A DNA stretch of 64,000 bases from Fibrobacter sp. UWEL (GTDB taxonomy: Bacteria; Fibrobacterota; Fibrobacteria; Fibrobacterales; Fibrobacteraceae): positions 274,623 through 338,622 of the forward strand of contig NZ_FRBE01000001.1 in assembly GCF_900142535.1 (NCBI RefSeq), given 5' to 3'. A model generated the notes under the pieces. It saw only the letters and a program-made list of their open reading frames with translations. It ran no database searches and had not been told where the DNA came from. A program made the position numbers and the translations under genes. Below, in pieces: positions 29,743-38,530 of the stretch (the stretch's first letter is position 1; each line of letters begins with the position of its first letter).

Positions 29743-32259
29743 ATGGCTACAACAAAGACAAAGAAGCCCGCTGCAAAGAAGGTGACCGCTAAGGCCGCCG
29801 CTAAGTACGGTTACTTCGATGACGCTGCTAAAGAATACGTTCTCACCAACCCGGCTACCCCGATTAAGTGGTGCAACTACGTCGGTACTCTGAACTTCGG
29901 TGGTATCGTTGATACTACTGGTGGTTCCTTGATCTGTAAGGGTGACCCGGCTCTGAACCGTATTACCAAGTACATCGCTCAGATGCCTTGCTCTGACTTC
30001 AAGGCAAGCACCATCTACATCCGCGTTAAGGATGCTAAGGGCGGCTACAGCGTATTCTCTCCGTTCGTTGTCCCGACTCTCACCAAGATGGACAAGTGGG
30101 AATGCCACGTTGGTCTGTCTTACATGCGTTGGATTGCTGAATGCCAGGGCGTTCGCACTCAGGTCACTATCTTCGTGCCGACTGGCTCCAACACTCTCCT
30201 CCAGGACATCCAGGTTACCAACATCTCTAAGGCCGCTAAGGAAATCGATGTTGTTCCCGTTTACGAATTCAGCCACTTCGAAGCTGAAAAGCAGCTCACC
30301 AACGCTGACTGGGTTCCCCAGACCATGACCCTCAAGGCTCATCCGGAAAAGGATGGCTGCCTGGTTCTCGAACAGTACGCTTACATGAAGCGTGACTTCG
30401 CCGTGAACTACGTTACCGCTAACGGTAAGGTTTCCTCCTTCGATGGCGACCGTCGCGTGTTCCTCGGCTCCAACGAAATGGGCTCCTGGGCTGCTCCGCT
30501 CTCCCTCGGCAACAAGGAACTTTCCAACTCTGAATGTGACCGCGGCGACAATATCGCAGCTCTCATGATTCACGCAGGCAAGGTTGCTGCCGGCAAGACT
30601 TTCCGTACCTGCACTCAGCTCGGTCAGGAACAGTCTCTCAAGGTTGCTAACAAGGCTATCAAGAAGTATCGCGACCTCAAGAACGTCGACAAGGCTTTCG
30701 CTGAACTGGCTGACTTCTGGACCAAGTACCTGTCCACTATCCAGGTGGAAACTCCGGATGCTGCTTTCAACTCCATGATCAACGTCCACAACCCCCGTCA
30801 GTGCCACACTACCAAGAACTGGTCTCGTTACCTGTCCTTGTACCAGCTGGGCTACGGCACCAGCCGCGGTATCGGTTACCGTGACTCCAGCCAGGACCTC
30901 ATGGGCGTTATGAGCCACATGCCGGAAGAAGCTCTGGAACTCGCCAAGAACCTTCTCTCCGTACAGCGTCCGGAAGGTAACGCTATGCACCAGTACGCTC
31001 CGCTCGCTCTCGCTGAAGACAACGGCAACGAAGCTAATGCCGGTGACTCCCGTGAAAAGGCTGGCGTTAAGGATGCCAAGGGCAATCCGATGTACGCTGA
31101 CTGGTACGGTGACGACCATCTGTGGATCGTTCTCACTGTTGCTAACTACCTGAAGGAAACCGGTAAGCTGGATCTCCTCAAGGAAGAAATTCCGTTCTAC
31201 GTTGCTGGCAAGAAGCGCGCTGACCGTCCGAAGGGCACTGTCCTCGAACACCTCAAGCGTTCTGTTGCTTTCAGCCGCAACAACCTCGGTCAGCACAACT
31301 TGCCGCTCCTCGGCTTCGCTGACTGGAACGACTGCATGAACCTGCCGCTGGGTGCAGAATCCTCCTTCAACACCGGCCTCTATGCTAAGGCTCTGTTGGA
31401 AATGATGGACATCTGCGAAACTCTCGGCGACAAGAAGTCCGTTGAAATGTACAAGGGCTGGTACGAAGACGTCAAGGCTGCATTCAACAAGTGCGCTTGG
31501 GACGGCAAGTGGTGGATCCGCTGGTTCGGTAAGGACGGCACCGCCTATGGTACCAACAAGGCTAAGTACGGCAAGATCTACTGCAATAGCCAGTCTTGGT
31601 CTGTGATGTCCGGCATTGCTTACGGCGAACGCGCTGTACAGGGCATGGACAGCCTGAACAAGCTCCTGAACACCGCTAACGGTGTGAAGAGCTCTACTCC
31701 GGGTTACCGCGGCTTCGATCCGACCGTTGGTGGCATCTCCACCTATCCTCCTGGAGCAAAGGAAAACGGCGGTATCTTCCTCCACACCAATCCGTGGGTG
31801 ATGATCGCTGAAACCATCCTGGGCCGTGGCGATAAGGCTTTCCAGTACTACAACCAGATTAACCCCGCTGCAAAGAACGTCAAGCTGGACGAATTCGAAT
31901 CCGAACCGTACTGCTATCCGCAGAACATTCTCGGTGACGAACACAAGCAGTTCGGTATGGGCCGTAACGCATGGCTCTCCGGTACTTCTTCCTGGACCTA
32001 CCAGGCAGCTACCCAGTTCATCATCGGTGTACGTTCTAGCTTCAAGGGCTTGATCGTTGATCCTTGCATTCCGTCCGCTTGGGGCGAATTCAAGGTGACC
32101 CGTAAGTTCCGCGGCGCTACCTACGAAATCTCCGTGAAGAACCCGAAGCACGTCTGCAAGGGCGTTGCCAAGATGGTTGTCGATGGCAAGGAAATCGATT
32201 CCAACATCGCCCCCGTCTTCACTAAGGGTGTGCACAAGGTCGAAGTGACATTGGGCTAA
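29743..32259 (+). CDS. Cellobiose phosphorylase (GH94)
   Basis: An 838-residue cytoplasmic GH94 phosphorylase, predicted to split cellobiose with phosphate into glucose-1-phosphate and glucose. Family signatures: YGYFDDAAKEYVLT and INYLG-like CNYVGTLNFGG at the start, GYRDSSQDLMG, and FADWNDCMN with the general-acid Asp; length is close to known cellobiose phosphorylases. Cellodextrin phosphorylases are usually longer. Unusual is a Lys/Ala/Thr-rich N-terminal extension of about 20 residues with no hydrophobic core, so it is not a signal peptide. Strong C-ending codon bias. It is followed by a REP-like element and a terminator. It provides glucose-1-P for GlgC or glycolysis. Confidence 0.93.
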   Translation: MATTKTKKPAAKKVTAKAAAKYGYFDDAAKEYVLTNPATPIKWCNYVGTLNFGGIVDTTGGSLICKGDPALNRITKYIAQMPCSDFKASTIYIRVKDAKGGYSVFSPFVVPTLTKMDKWECHVGLSYMRWIAECQGVRTQVTIFVPTGSNTLLQDIQVTNISKAAKEIDVVPVYEFSHFEAEKQLTNADWVPQTMTLKAHPEKDGCLVLEQYAYMKRDFAVNYVTANGKVSSFDGDRRVFLGSNEMGSWAAPLSLGNKELSNSECDRGDNIAALMIHAGKVAAGKTFRTCTQLGQEQSLKVANKAIKKYRDLKNVDKAFAELADFWTKYLSTIQVETPDAAFNSMINVHNPRQCHTTKNWSRYLSLYQLGYGTSRGIGYRDSSQDLMGVMSHMPEEALELAKNLLSVQRPEGNAMHQYAPLALAEDNGNEANAGDSREKAGVKDAKGNPMYADWYGDDHLWIVLTVANYLKETGKLDLLKEEIPFYVAGKKRADRPKGTVLEHLKRSVAFSRNNLGQHNLPLLGFADWNDCMNLPLGAESSFNTGLYAKALLEMMDICETLGDKKSVEMYKGWYEDVKAAFNKCAWDGKWWIRWFGKDGTAYGTNKAKYGKIYCNSQSWSVMSGIAYGERAVQGMDSLNKLLNTANGVKSSTPGYRGFDPTVGGISTYPPGAKENGGIFLHTNPWVMIAETILGRGDKAFQYYNQINPAAKNVKLDEFESEPYCYPQNILGDEHKQFGMGRNAWLSGTSSWTYQAATQFIIGVRSSFKGLIVDPCIPSAWGEFKVTRKFRGATYEISVKNPKHVCKGVAKMVVDGKEIDSNIAPVFTKGVHKVEVTLG

Positions 32260-32273
32260 TTTATTAGGCCAAT

Positions 32274-32315
32274 GTCATCCTGAGCGAAGCCCGTCAGGGC
32301 GTAGTCGAAGGATCT
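32274..32315. repeat. REP-like element (GTCATCCTGAGCGAAG type)
   Basis: GTCATCCTGAGCGAAG, a short ccgtcagggc stem, then TCGAAGGATCT. Related copies lie at 34281, 35458 and 46370. Confidence 0.7.
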
Positions 32316-32316
32316 A

Positions 32317-32356
32317 AAGAAAGAAGTTCTGAAAAGGACTTCTTTCTTTTTTTTGT
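32317..32356 (+). terminator. Terminator after GH94 gene
   Basis: Stem aaagaaagaagt / gacttctttcttt with a T-run. Confidence 0.85.
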
Positions 32357-32375
32357 ATTGGGAGCTATGCTTTTC

Positions 32376-32383
32376 TATATTTG
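32376..32383 (+). promoter_or_regulatory. -7 box TATATTTG for UPF0126 gene
   Basis: An exact TAnnTTTG with TTTG 20 nt upstream; 10 nt to the ATG, so the leader is at most a few nucleotides. Confidence 0.65.
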
Positions 32384-32393
32384 CGCGTAGTTT

Positions 32394-33005
32394 ATGCTTC
32401 TCTTGATTCTTGATATTCTGGGTACTTTTGCCTTCGCTATTTCGGGGGCGGAAAAGGCGGTGCGTTACAGGCTGGACTGGCTTGGCTTGATTGTGCTTGC
32501 CACGGTGACGGGTGTTGGGGGAGGTATCCTTCGCGATGTAATGCTGGGGGCTACACCGCCGGCGGCGCTTACTAATCCCATCTATCTTCCTATTTGCATT
32601 GCGGGCGCGTTTTTCTACTTGGCAATGCGCAAGAGAATTCGTAAGATCAGAGTTTTGATTCTTGTAGCGGATGCCTTGGGCCTTGGGTTCTTTACGGCTG
32701 TGGGTGCTGCAAAGGCAAGTGCTATGTCGGCTGGTCCTTACTCCATTATTTTGTTCGCAGCCATTACTGCGGCTGGCGGTGGTTTGATTCGCGACCTGCT
32801 GGTTTCTGAGATTCCCCAGGTTCTCAAGAGCGACTTTTATGCGACGGCGGCTTTGATTGGCGGTATTTTGTTTTACGTGCTGGATTTTGCCAATCTGGGA
32901 AGCGTCCCGCAGATTCTCATTACTACGGCTTTTACCTTTGCTCTCCGTCTTTTTGCCATGCGTAAAAAGATTGAACTGCCCAAGACCCGTAAAAAGGATT
33001 TCTAA
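32394..33005 (+). CDS. UPF0126 / TRIC-like membrane protein
   Basis: 203 residues, seven predicted helices in two homologous halves. Each half carries a Gly-rich kink motif followed by RD: VGGGILRDVMLG and AGGGLIRDLLVS. This is the YadS/YicG (UPF0126) family, related to TRIC cation channels; prokaryotic members have been shown or proposed to conduct K+ or transport amino acids. Substrate here is unknown. No Shine-Dalgarno is present and the promoter box is adjacent, so translation is probably leaderless. Confidence 0.88.
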   Translation: MLLLILDILGTFAFAISGAEKAVRYRLDWLGLIVLATVTGVGGGILRDVMLGATPPAALTNPIYLPICIAGAFFYLAMRKRIRKIRVLILVADALGLGFFTAVGAAKASAMSAGPYSIILFAAITAAGGGLIRDLLVSEIPQVLKSDFYATAALIGGILFYVLDFANLGSVPQILITTAFTFALRLFAMRKKIELPKTRKKDF

Positions 33006-33060
33006 TCCCTTTTTCATTTCCAATTCGTGCTGAATTCTACTTCGGGGTAATCACTTTTTC

Positions 33061-33130
33061 TATATGGCGCTCTTCGAGCGCATATATGGGCGCTTCTTTA
33101 ATGAAAAAAAAGAAATTCTTTTTTTTTCAC
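33061..33130. repeat. Hairpin and A/T-run inverted repeat after UPF0126 gene
   Basis: tatatggcgctc-ttc-gagcgcatata (33061-33086) resembles the gcactcttcgagtgc hairpin at 24054. Then gaaaaaaaagaaattcttttttttt (33103-33128) could act as terminator. Confidence 0.5.
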
Positions 33131-33145
33131 TAAATCAGCTTTTTC

Positions 33146-33153
33146 TATATTTA
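33146..33153 (+). promoter_or_regulatory. -7 box TATATTTA for PpiC/SurA gene
   Basis: A T-rich -33 region lies about 19 nt upstream. The leader of about 23 nt has AAGGAAATATA before the ATG. Confidence 0.55.
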
Positions 33154-33182
33154 CAGCGGAAAATTTTTAACAAGGAAATATA

Positions 33183-34220
33183 ATGTCCCTTAAATTGATT
33201 TCTCGTGGTGCTGCAGCTCTGCTTTTGACCGCTAGCATCGCTTCTGCTCAGTTGATGAATTCTAAGAGCCTTGACGTGATTCGCGTCGACAAGGTTGGTA
33301 TTTCTGCAGGTAAGATTGATAGCTTGGCTAAGATGCTGGGTGAACAGCAGCTCCGTGGCAAGAAGATTGACGACCAGACCATGACCCAGCTCCGCTATGC
33401 CGTGATCGACAACCTGGTGGGTCAGGAATTGATCAAGCTGGAAGCCAAGAAGCAGGGCCTGAAGGTTCCCGCTGCCAAGGTCGATAGCCTTGCAACTCTC
33501 TTCAAGAAGCAGTTCCCCAGCGAAGATGCCTTCCAGAAGGAATTGAAGAAGTCTAACACTACCATGGCTCAGTTCAAGGGCAAGTTGGAAGACCAGCTGA
33601 AGAGCGAAATGCTTCTGGAAAAGAAGGTTCCGTATCCTGCAGATCCTACCGAAAAGCAGATGCAGGCTTACTGGGAACTGAACAAGCATAAGGTTTCCAT
33701 CAACGACTCCATCAGCGGTATCCGTCTGTATGTCAGCACCAAGGGCAAGTCTGCTCAGGACATCGCCGACACCAAGGATATGCTGAAGGGTATGGCTGCT
33801 CAGATCCGTTCTAGCATCCGCGCTAAGAAGATGCCGTTCAACTATGCTGTACAGGCATTTGCCCAGCAGGTTGTCCAGTCCAGTGACGATCCCGAAGCCA
33901 AGAAGACTGGTGGCATGATGATTACCACCACTAAGGCTCACGGTGCCGCATTTGAAAAGGCTATCGCCAAGATGAAGGTGGGCGACATTTCTGATGTCTA
34001 TACCGAAAAGGATGGCGTCTGCATCTTTATGCTTACCGGCCGTAACGATGGTAAGTACGAAAGCTACAAGAACCAGATCGAAAACGGTCTGAAGATGCAG
34101 CACGAACAGGAACGCCAGATGCAGCTGAAGGCTTACCTGGACGATCTTGGAAAGGTCTACAAGGTTCAGTACCTGGACTCCAAGTACACTCCGCCCCAGG
34201 CAATCGGCTCTGCTAAGTAA
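33183..34220 (+). CDS. Periplasmic SurA/PpiC-type chaperone-isomerase
   Basis: 345 residues with a Sec signal peptide (cleavage near SIASA-QLM). An N-terminal helical SurA-like chaperone domain (about 30-175, with AVIDNLVGQELIKLEAKKQG) is followed by a parvulin-like rotamase domain (about 180-300; GGMMITTTKAHGAAFEKAIAKMKVGDISDVYTEKDG). It probably helps outer-membrane protein folding. The isomerase core is divergent, so catalysis is uncertain. Followed by a good terminator. Confidence 0.82.
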   Translation: MSLKLISRGAAALLLTASIASAQLMNSKSLDVIRVDKVGISAGKIDSLAKMLGEQQLRGKKIDDQTMTQLRYAVIDNLVGQELIKLEAKKQGLKVPAAKVDSLATLFKKQFPSEDAFQKELKKSNTTMAQFKGKLEDQLKSEMLLEKKVPYPADPTEKQMQAYWELNKHKVSINDSISGIRLYVSTKGKSAQDIADTKDMLKGMAAQIRSSIRAKKMPFNYAVQAFAQQVVQSSDDPEAKKTGGMMITTTKAHGAAFEKAIAKMKVGDISDVYTEKDGVCIFMLTGRNDGKYESYKNQIENGLKMQHEQERQMQLKAYLDDLGKVYKVQYLDSKYTPPQAIGSAK

Positions 34221-34241
34221 TTCGCTTACATTTGAATAAAG

Positions 34242-34273
34242 AGCAGCGGCGAATAAAAGCCGTTGCTTTTTTC
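34242..34273 (+). terminator. Terminator after PpiC gene
   Basis: Stem agcagcggc / gccgttgct with an 8-nt loop and T6-rich tail. Confidence 0.88.
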
Positions 34274-34280
34274 TTTACTC

Positions 34281-34310
34281 GTCATCCTGAACGAAGTGAA
34301 TGATCCAGGA
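34281..34310. repeat. REP-like element, short copy
   Basis: GTCATCCTGAACGAAGTGAATGATCCAGGA as two halves, related to the copy at 32274. Confidence 0.6.
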
Positions 34311-34329
34311 TTTAAAAACGGAGAATAGA

Positions 34330-35440
34330 ATGGCATTTCAGACTACACATACCGGGTTGATCGACTTGCGTGCTCGCATCGATAAGCTCTGGGGGTATCT
34401 TTGACTTAGAGGCTAAGACCGAAGAACTCTATGTGTTGGAAAAGGATTCCAACGACCCCAACCTGTGGAACGACCAGGAAAAGGCTCAGTCCATGATGAA
34501 GAAGATCGGCAACTTGCGCGACCTTCTGAACAAGTGGAACGAAGTTTCTGCTGCTTGCAACGACCTGGCTGAACTTTACGAAATGAGCAAGGACGAAGAG
34601 TCCGAAGACTTGACCAAGTCCATTGAATCTGATATTGCCGACCTGAAGGCAAAGATCGAGGAAATGGAATTCAAGAAGATGCTCAACGGCCCTGATGACG
34701 CTTGCGCTTGCCTCTTGTCTATTCATCCGGGTGCAGGTGGTACGGAATCCCAGGACTGGGCTTTGATGCTGTTCCGCATGTACACTCACTTCTTTGAACG
34801 TGAAAAGATGGACTTCAAGGTGGTGGACTTCCAGGAAGCGGAAGATGCCGGCCTGAAGAGCGCTACTATTGAAGTGTCTTGCGAAAATGCCTACGGTCTG
34901 CTTCGTTCAGAGATTGGTGTACATCGTCTAGTGCGTATCAGCCCCTTTGACGCAAATGCCCGCCGTCATACAAGCTTTACCGCGGTTTATCTGTATCCTG
35001 AACACGAAGACATTGAGTTTGACTTGGATATGCAAGATGTCCGTGTGGATACTTACCGCAGTAGCGGCGCCGGTGGTCAGTACATCAACAAGACGGACTC
35101 CGCTGTTCGTATGACGCACTTGCCTACAGGTATTATGGCTAGCTGCCAGACGGAACGTTCTCAGATTCAGAACCGCGAAACCTGTTACAAGATGCTGAAG
35201 ACTATGGTGGCTGAACATTACCGCCTGGAAGAAGAAGCCAAGCGTGACGCTCGTATGGCTGAAAAGAAGAAGGTGGAATGGGGTAGCCAGATCCGTAGCT
35301 ATGTTCTGCAGCCTTACCAGATGGTGAAGGACCTGCGAACTGGTGTGGAAACCTCCGATACCGCCGGCGTGCTGGATGGCAAGATCAAGCCGTTCATTAA
35401 CGCTTACTTGCTTAGCACCAGCGAACAGCAGCAGGGATAG
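34330..35440 (+). CDS. prfB: Peptide chain release factor 2, programmed +1 frameshift
   Basis: RF2, which terminates at UGA and UAA. The first 24 codons run from ATG 34330 to CTT 34399-34401 and are followed by an in-frame TGA (34402-34404). Translation continues in the +1 frame at GAC (34403), giving about 369 residues, normal for RF2. The frameshift signal is textbook: an internal SD-like GGGGG, then TATCTTTGAC. The protein has the RF2 anticodon-like SPF (VRISPFDAN) and the peptidyl-transferase GGQ (SSGAGGQYINKTDS). RF2 level is thus expected to be autoregulated. No upstream SD of note. Confidence 0.96.
34391..34405 (+). promoter_or_regulatory. RF2 programmed frameshift site
   Basis: gggggtatctttgac: SD-like G-run, slippery CTT and stop TGA followed by C, as in most bacterial prfB genes. 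Confidence 0.95.
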
Positions 35441-35457
35441 AGACGCTCGGTGCATTT

Positions 35458-35498
35458 GTCATCCTGAGCGGAGTGCGTAGCACGAAGTCGAAGGATCT
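35458..35498. repeat. REP-like element overlapping acyltransferase stop
   Basis: GTCATCCTGAGCGGAG, a gtgcgtagcac hairpin, then AAGTCGAAGGATCT. It supplies the last two bases of the minus-strand stop codon at 35497. Confidence 0.65.
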
Positions 35499-36585
35499 AA
35501 AGGAATTTCTTGATTCCTGGAATCTTGCGGAACAGGTGAACTGTACCCAGTGACAACCCGAAGAAAACTATGGCGGCGACTGGTGCAGTTACGATGGGGT
35601 GAGGTTCCAACAGCGTTAAATGAAGGCCGTAGAAAGCCTTGATAAACAGCGGGTGGACTAAGTATACCCCAAGCATGCAGGGGGCAAGGCTGCGAAGCCA
35701 TGGAAGCTGGTTGGTGCTGCTGCCGAATTTCGCTCGCATGGCTGCAAATACGCCTGCTGCCATCAGGAAGGTGGTGGGTCTGAAGTTCCCGAAGAAGTAT
35801 TCGTTAGGCGCATCGCGTAGTTCACTCATGTAGGTGGCGGCAACAAACGCGATAATCCATGAGGCGAGAGCAGCTCCGTACAGAAGCTTTCGGGCTTTGG
35901 CGCCAATCCCGAAATGGGAGAGGTAAAATCCCGTGAGATAGAAACCCGCAAAAGACGTAACTCCCTGGATGCCAATGTTCTTGTACATCGAGAAGTGGGC
36001 GAACTTTGCCAGCAGGTGATCTGCGGTGGGCAGGAACAGCCCGAAGGTGAAAAAGATGGCGATAACGTAAAGAACCATCTTGCGGGAGGCGTGTTCGGTA
36101 AAGACCCGAAGGGGCGGCGTCAGGAGGTATAGACCGGCGAGGGTATACAAGAACCAGAGATGTCCCGCAGGTTTAGTGAACAGCAGGAGGGGCGCTGATA
36201 AGACGTCTGCGATAATTCCCCCGATGTCTCCCGCAGCGAAACTGCCGTCTGCAATGTTATCTGAAATCTGACCTACAACGCCGTATACGATCACCCAGAA
36301 CACCAGCGGGATCAAAGTGCGGGGGAGGTTATGTTTTAAAATTTTCTGAGGCGGGTGCGGGTACTTGGGGGAGAGCATGAACGCCCCACTGATCATGATG
36401 AACACGCCCACGCCAAAACGGGACATGCTGTTCAGAAAATTCAGGGCGGCGAAATCGCTGGAATCTACCGGCACTGTGTACCAGACGGAAGTGACCGTGT
36501 GCTGGAAAACCACGGTGAATGCGGCAATCACCCGAAGCAACTCGGCGTAAATTTCTCGCGACTGTTTGTTCCTAATTTCACCCAT
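35497..36585 (-). CDS. Membrane acyltransferase (acyltransferase 3 family)
   Basis: 362 residues from ATG 36585; an upstream GTG/TTG extension of 26 residues crosses the promoter and is rejected. About ten membrane helices. The start RNKQSREIYAELLRVIAAFT with VVFQH (catalytic His in helix 1) and GHLWFLYTLAGLYLLTP are hallmarks of the acyltransferase-3/OafA-like family that acetylates or succinylates surface glycans. Substrate unknown. TAAATTGT lies 6-7 nt before the ATG, implying a very short leader. A REP-like element abuts the 3' end. Confidence 0.85.
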   Translation of the reverse strand: MGEIRNKQSREIYAELLRVIAAFTVVFQHTVTSVWYTVPVDSSDFAALNFLNSMSRFGVGVFIMISGAFMLSPKYPHPPQKILKHNLPRTLIPLVFWVIVYGVVGQISDNIADGSFAAGDIGGIIADVLSAPLLLFTKPAGHLWFLYTLAGLYLLTPPLRVFTEHASRKMVLYVIAIFFTFGLFLPTADHLLAKFAHFSMYKNIGIQGVTSFAGFYLTGFYLSHFGIGAKARKLLYGAALASWIIAFVAATYMSELRDAPNEYFFGNFRPTTFLMAAGVFAAMRAKFGSSTNQLPWLRSLAPCMLGVYLVHPLFIKAFYGLHLTLLEPHPIVTAPVAAIVFFGLSLGTVHLFRKIPGIKKFL

Positions 36586-36610
36586 CGGGTGACAATTTAG
36601 AAATTCACAT

Positions 36611-36648
36611 AAAAAAGAAAGGCTCCCTTGCGGGAACCTCTCTTTTAA
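36611..36648 (-). terminator. Terminator downstream of PPi-PFK gene
   Basis: Stem aaaagagaggttccc / gggagcctttctttt on the minus strand with a T6 tail. Confidence 0.8.
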
Positions 36649-36651
36649 GCT

Positions 36652-36726
36652 TACTTCTGGCACTGCTTCGCAGTGCCGTCCAATCGGCTCGGAAATGCGA
36701 GAGCAAGCTCTCGCGCTTCACTCGCC
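36652..36726. repeat. Hairpin-rich spacer after PPi-PFK
   Basis: ggcactgcttcgcagtgcc and gcgagagcaagctctcgc palindromes in tandem between the pfp stop and its terminator, similar in style to the REP-like elements elsewhere. Confidence 0.5.
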
Positions 36727-38415
36727 TTACTTGGACTTCTTAGCCTTGGGAGCAGCAACCTTGAGGGCGCCGCGTTCCAGCTTGATAGTGAAGTTGGTAA
36801 CGTCGCAAACTTCGCTGGGACCCCAGTACTGGATCGGACCCGGATAGGTGTAGGATTCAGTCTTAGCCCATTCTTCGCGGTTAGCTGCGAAGTACTTGAA
36901 CGGATTGCCGTTGAGTTCGACGAGAGCCTTCTGGATAACCGGCTTGTCTGCACCGTGACGACGTTCCATGTTCATCATCATAGTGATAGGAATGCCACCA
37001 GCGGTCCACTTTTCGATACCCTTGGTCAGGTCGCGAACAGAGCTCATGTAGCCGTTCATCTTGTTGAAAGCGAGAACGGAAGCGGTGTAGCCCAGGCTGT
37101 AGCAGTAGTCAGCGTCGAAGTTGGACGGAGCTGCGCAACGGCCTTCGTAACCGAAGAAGTGGTTGAGAGCAGAGAACTTGCCCTTGAAGTTCTTGCGGCT
37201 CTTGAGTTCGCTCTTCACCATGTCGATGATGAGCTTTTCGGTTTCGATCAGGGAAACCTGAACGTTACCATGAGAGTCGCGGTCCAGCATGAGCTGAGCC
37301 TGAACGAAGGAAGGCAGAGAAACGAGAACTTCTGCAGAAGCCTTGGAAACCCACTTGCAGAGCTTTTCAACCTTAGCAGCGGTGTCGAGACCTTCAACTT
37401 CCTTTTCGTGATGAGCGAGAGCTTCAGAGAGTTCGGAAATGAGAACGCCAACATCCGGGATGAATTCCAGGAGGCCTTCCGGAATGAGAGCGACACCGAA
37501 GTTCTTGCCGTCAGCAGCACGAGCAGCAACGATGTCTGCAACATACTTGATGACCTGCTTCAGCTTCATCTTCTTAGCCTTGACTTCTTCAGAGATCAAG
37601 CAGACGTTGGGATGAGTCTGGAGAGCTGCTTCGAGAGCGATGTGAGAAGCAGAACGACCCATGAGCTTGATGAAGTGCCAGTACTTCTGAGCGGAGTTAG
37701 CATCGCGCATGATGTTGCCGATGAGTTCAGAGTAGGTCTTCACAGCGGTGTCGAAACCGAAGGAGGTTTCGATGTATTCGTTCTTAAGGTCGCCGTCGAT
37801 GGTCTTGGGGCAGCCGCAAACAACGCAGGAAGCGCCGTTAGCCTGGAAGTATTCACCGAGAACAGCTGCGTTGGTGTTGGAGTCGTCACCACCGATAATC
37901 ACGATAGCGTCGAGCTTCTGAGCCTTGGCAACTGCCATGCACTTCTTGAACTGTTCTTCAGTTTCCAGCTTGGTACGGCCGGACTGGATGATGTCGAAAC
38001 CACCAGTGTTGCGGTAGGAGTCCATGATCTTTTCGTTGATCACGATGAACTTGCCGTTTTCGAGGCCGGACGGGCCACCGAGGAAGCCCAGGAGCTTGGA
38101 AGACTTGTTGATGCTCTTGATACCGTCGAAGAGACCAGCAATAACGTTGTGGCCACCAGGTGCCTGACCGCCAGAAAGAACAACGCCAACATTGAGAGCC
38201 TTAGCTTCGCCAGCAGCCTTGCCAGCCTTCAGCTGAATGTAGGGAGCACCGTAGGTGTTGGGGAACAGAGCCTTGATCTTCTTCTGATCGCGGACAGATT
38301 CAGTTGCCTTACCCTTGTTGAGTGCGACATTGAGAGCGCCCTTACGGAGAGCGACGGGGAGTTTCGGCTGGTAGGCCTTGCGAGCCTTGCCGAGGACGGA
38401 CAGATTGTCAGCCAT
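36727..38415 (-). CDS. pfp: Pyrophosphate-dependent phosphofructokinase
   Basis: A 562-residue long-type PPi-PFK, which phosphorylates fructose-6-phosphate with pyrophosphate and is reversible. Motifs: GVVLSGGQAPGGHNVI, IIGGDDSNTNAAVL (the Asp replacing Gly of ATP-PFKs), CPKTIDGDLKNEYIETSFGFDTA (shown in parts; catalytic TIDGD), and GRSASHIALEAALQTHPN. The length matches the plant-beta/spirochaete long clade. Promoter TATATTTA at 38474-38481 (minus) with a leader of about 55 nt and SD aaggaag. Fits anaerobes that save ATP in glycolysis. Confidence 0.94.
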   Translation of the reverse strand: MADNLSVLGKARKAYQPKLPVALRKGALNVALNKGKATESVRDQKKIKALFPNTYGAPYIQLKAGKAAGEAKALNVGVVLSGGQAPGGHNVIAGLFDGIKSINKSSKLLGFLGGPSGLENGKFIVINEKIMDSYRNTGGFDIIQSGRTKLETEEQFKKCMAVAKAQKLDAIVIIGGDDSNTNAAVLGEYFQANGASCVVCGCPKTIDGDLKNEYIETSFGFDTAVKTYSELIGNIMRDANSAQKYWHFIKLMGRSASHIALEAALQTHPNVCLISEEVKAKKMKLKQVIKYVADIVAARAADGKNFGVALIPEGLLEFIPDVGVLISELSEALAHHEKEVEGLDTAAKVEKLCKWVSKASAEVLVSLPSFVQAQLMLDRDSHGNVQVSLIETEKLIIDMVKSELKSRKNFKGKFSALNHFFGYEGRCAAPSNFDADYCYSLGYTASVLAFNKMNGYMSSVRDLTKGIEKWTAGGIPITMMMNMERRHGADKPVIQKALVELNGNPFKYFAANREEWAKTESYTYPGPIQYWGPSEVCDVTNFTIKLERGALKVAAPKAKKSK

Positions 38416-38473
38416 TGTTTCTTCCTTTGGTTATAAGTCCACGAACGTGGACGGGTTAAAAAATCTACGGATG

Positions 38474-38481
38474 TAAATATA
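38474..38481 (-). promoter_or_regulatory. -7 box TATATTTA for pfp
   Basis: Minus-strand near match to TAnnTTTG, adjacent to the terminator of the upstream gene. Confidence 0.5.
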
Positions 38482-38485
38482 AAAA

Positions 38486-38508
38486 AATCCCCAACGGTAT
38501 TGGGGATT
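38486..38508 (-). terminator. Terminator of 38531-39364 gene
   Basis: Perfect stem aatcccca / tggggatt, 7-nt loop, T7 tail on the minus strand. Confidence 0.85.
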
Positions 38509-38530
38509 AGGATCAAAAAACTCTGGATTG

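Noticed and set aside
29692..32235. 847-residue minus-strand open frame opposite GH94
   Set aside because: Shadow caused by biased codons of the GH94 gene; no family features or start signals.
36673..38436. 587-residue plus-strand open frame opposite PPi-PFK
   Set aside because: Mirror of the PPi-PFK reading frame; composition mirrors reversed codons and it lacks motifs.
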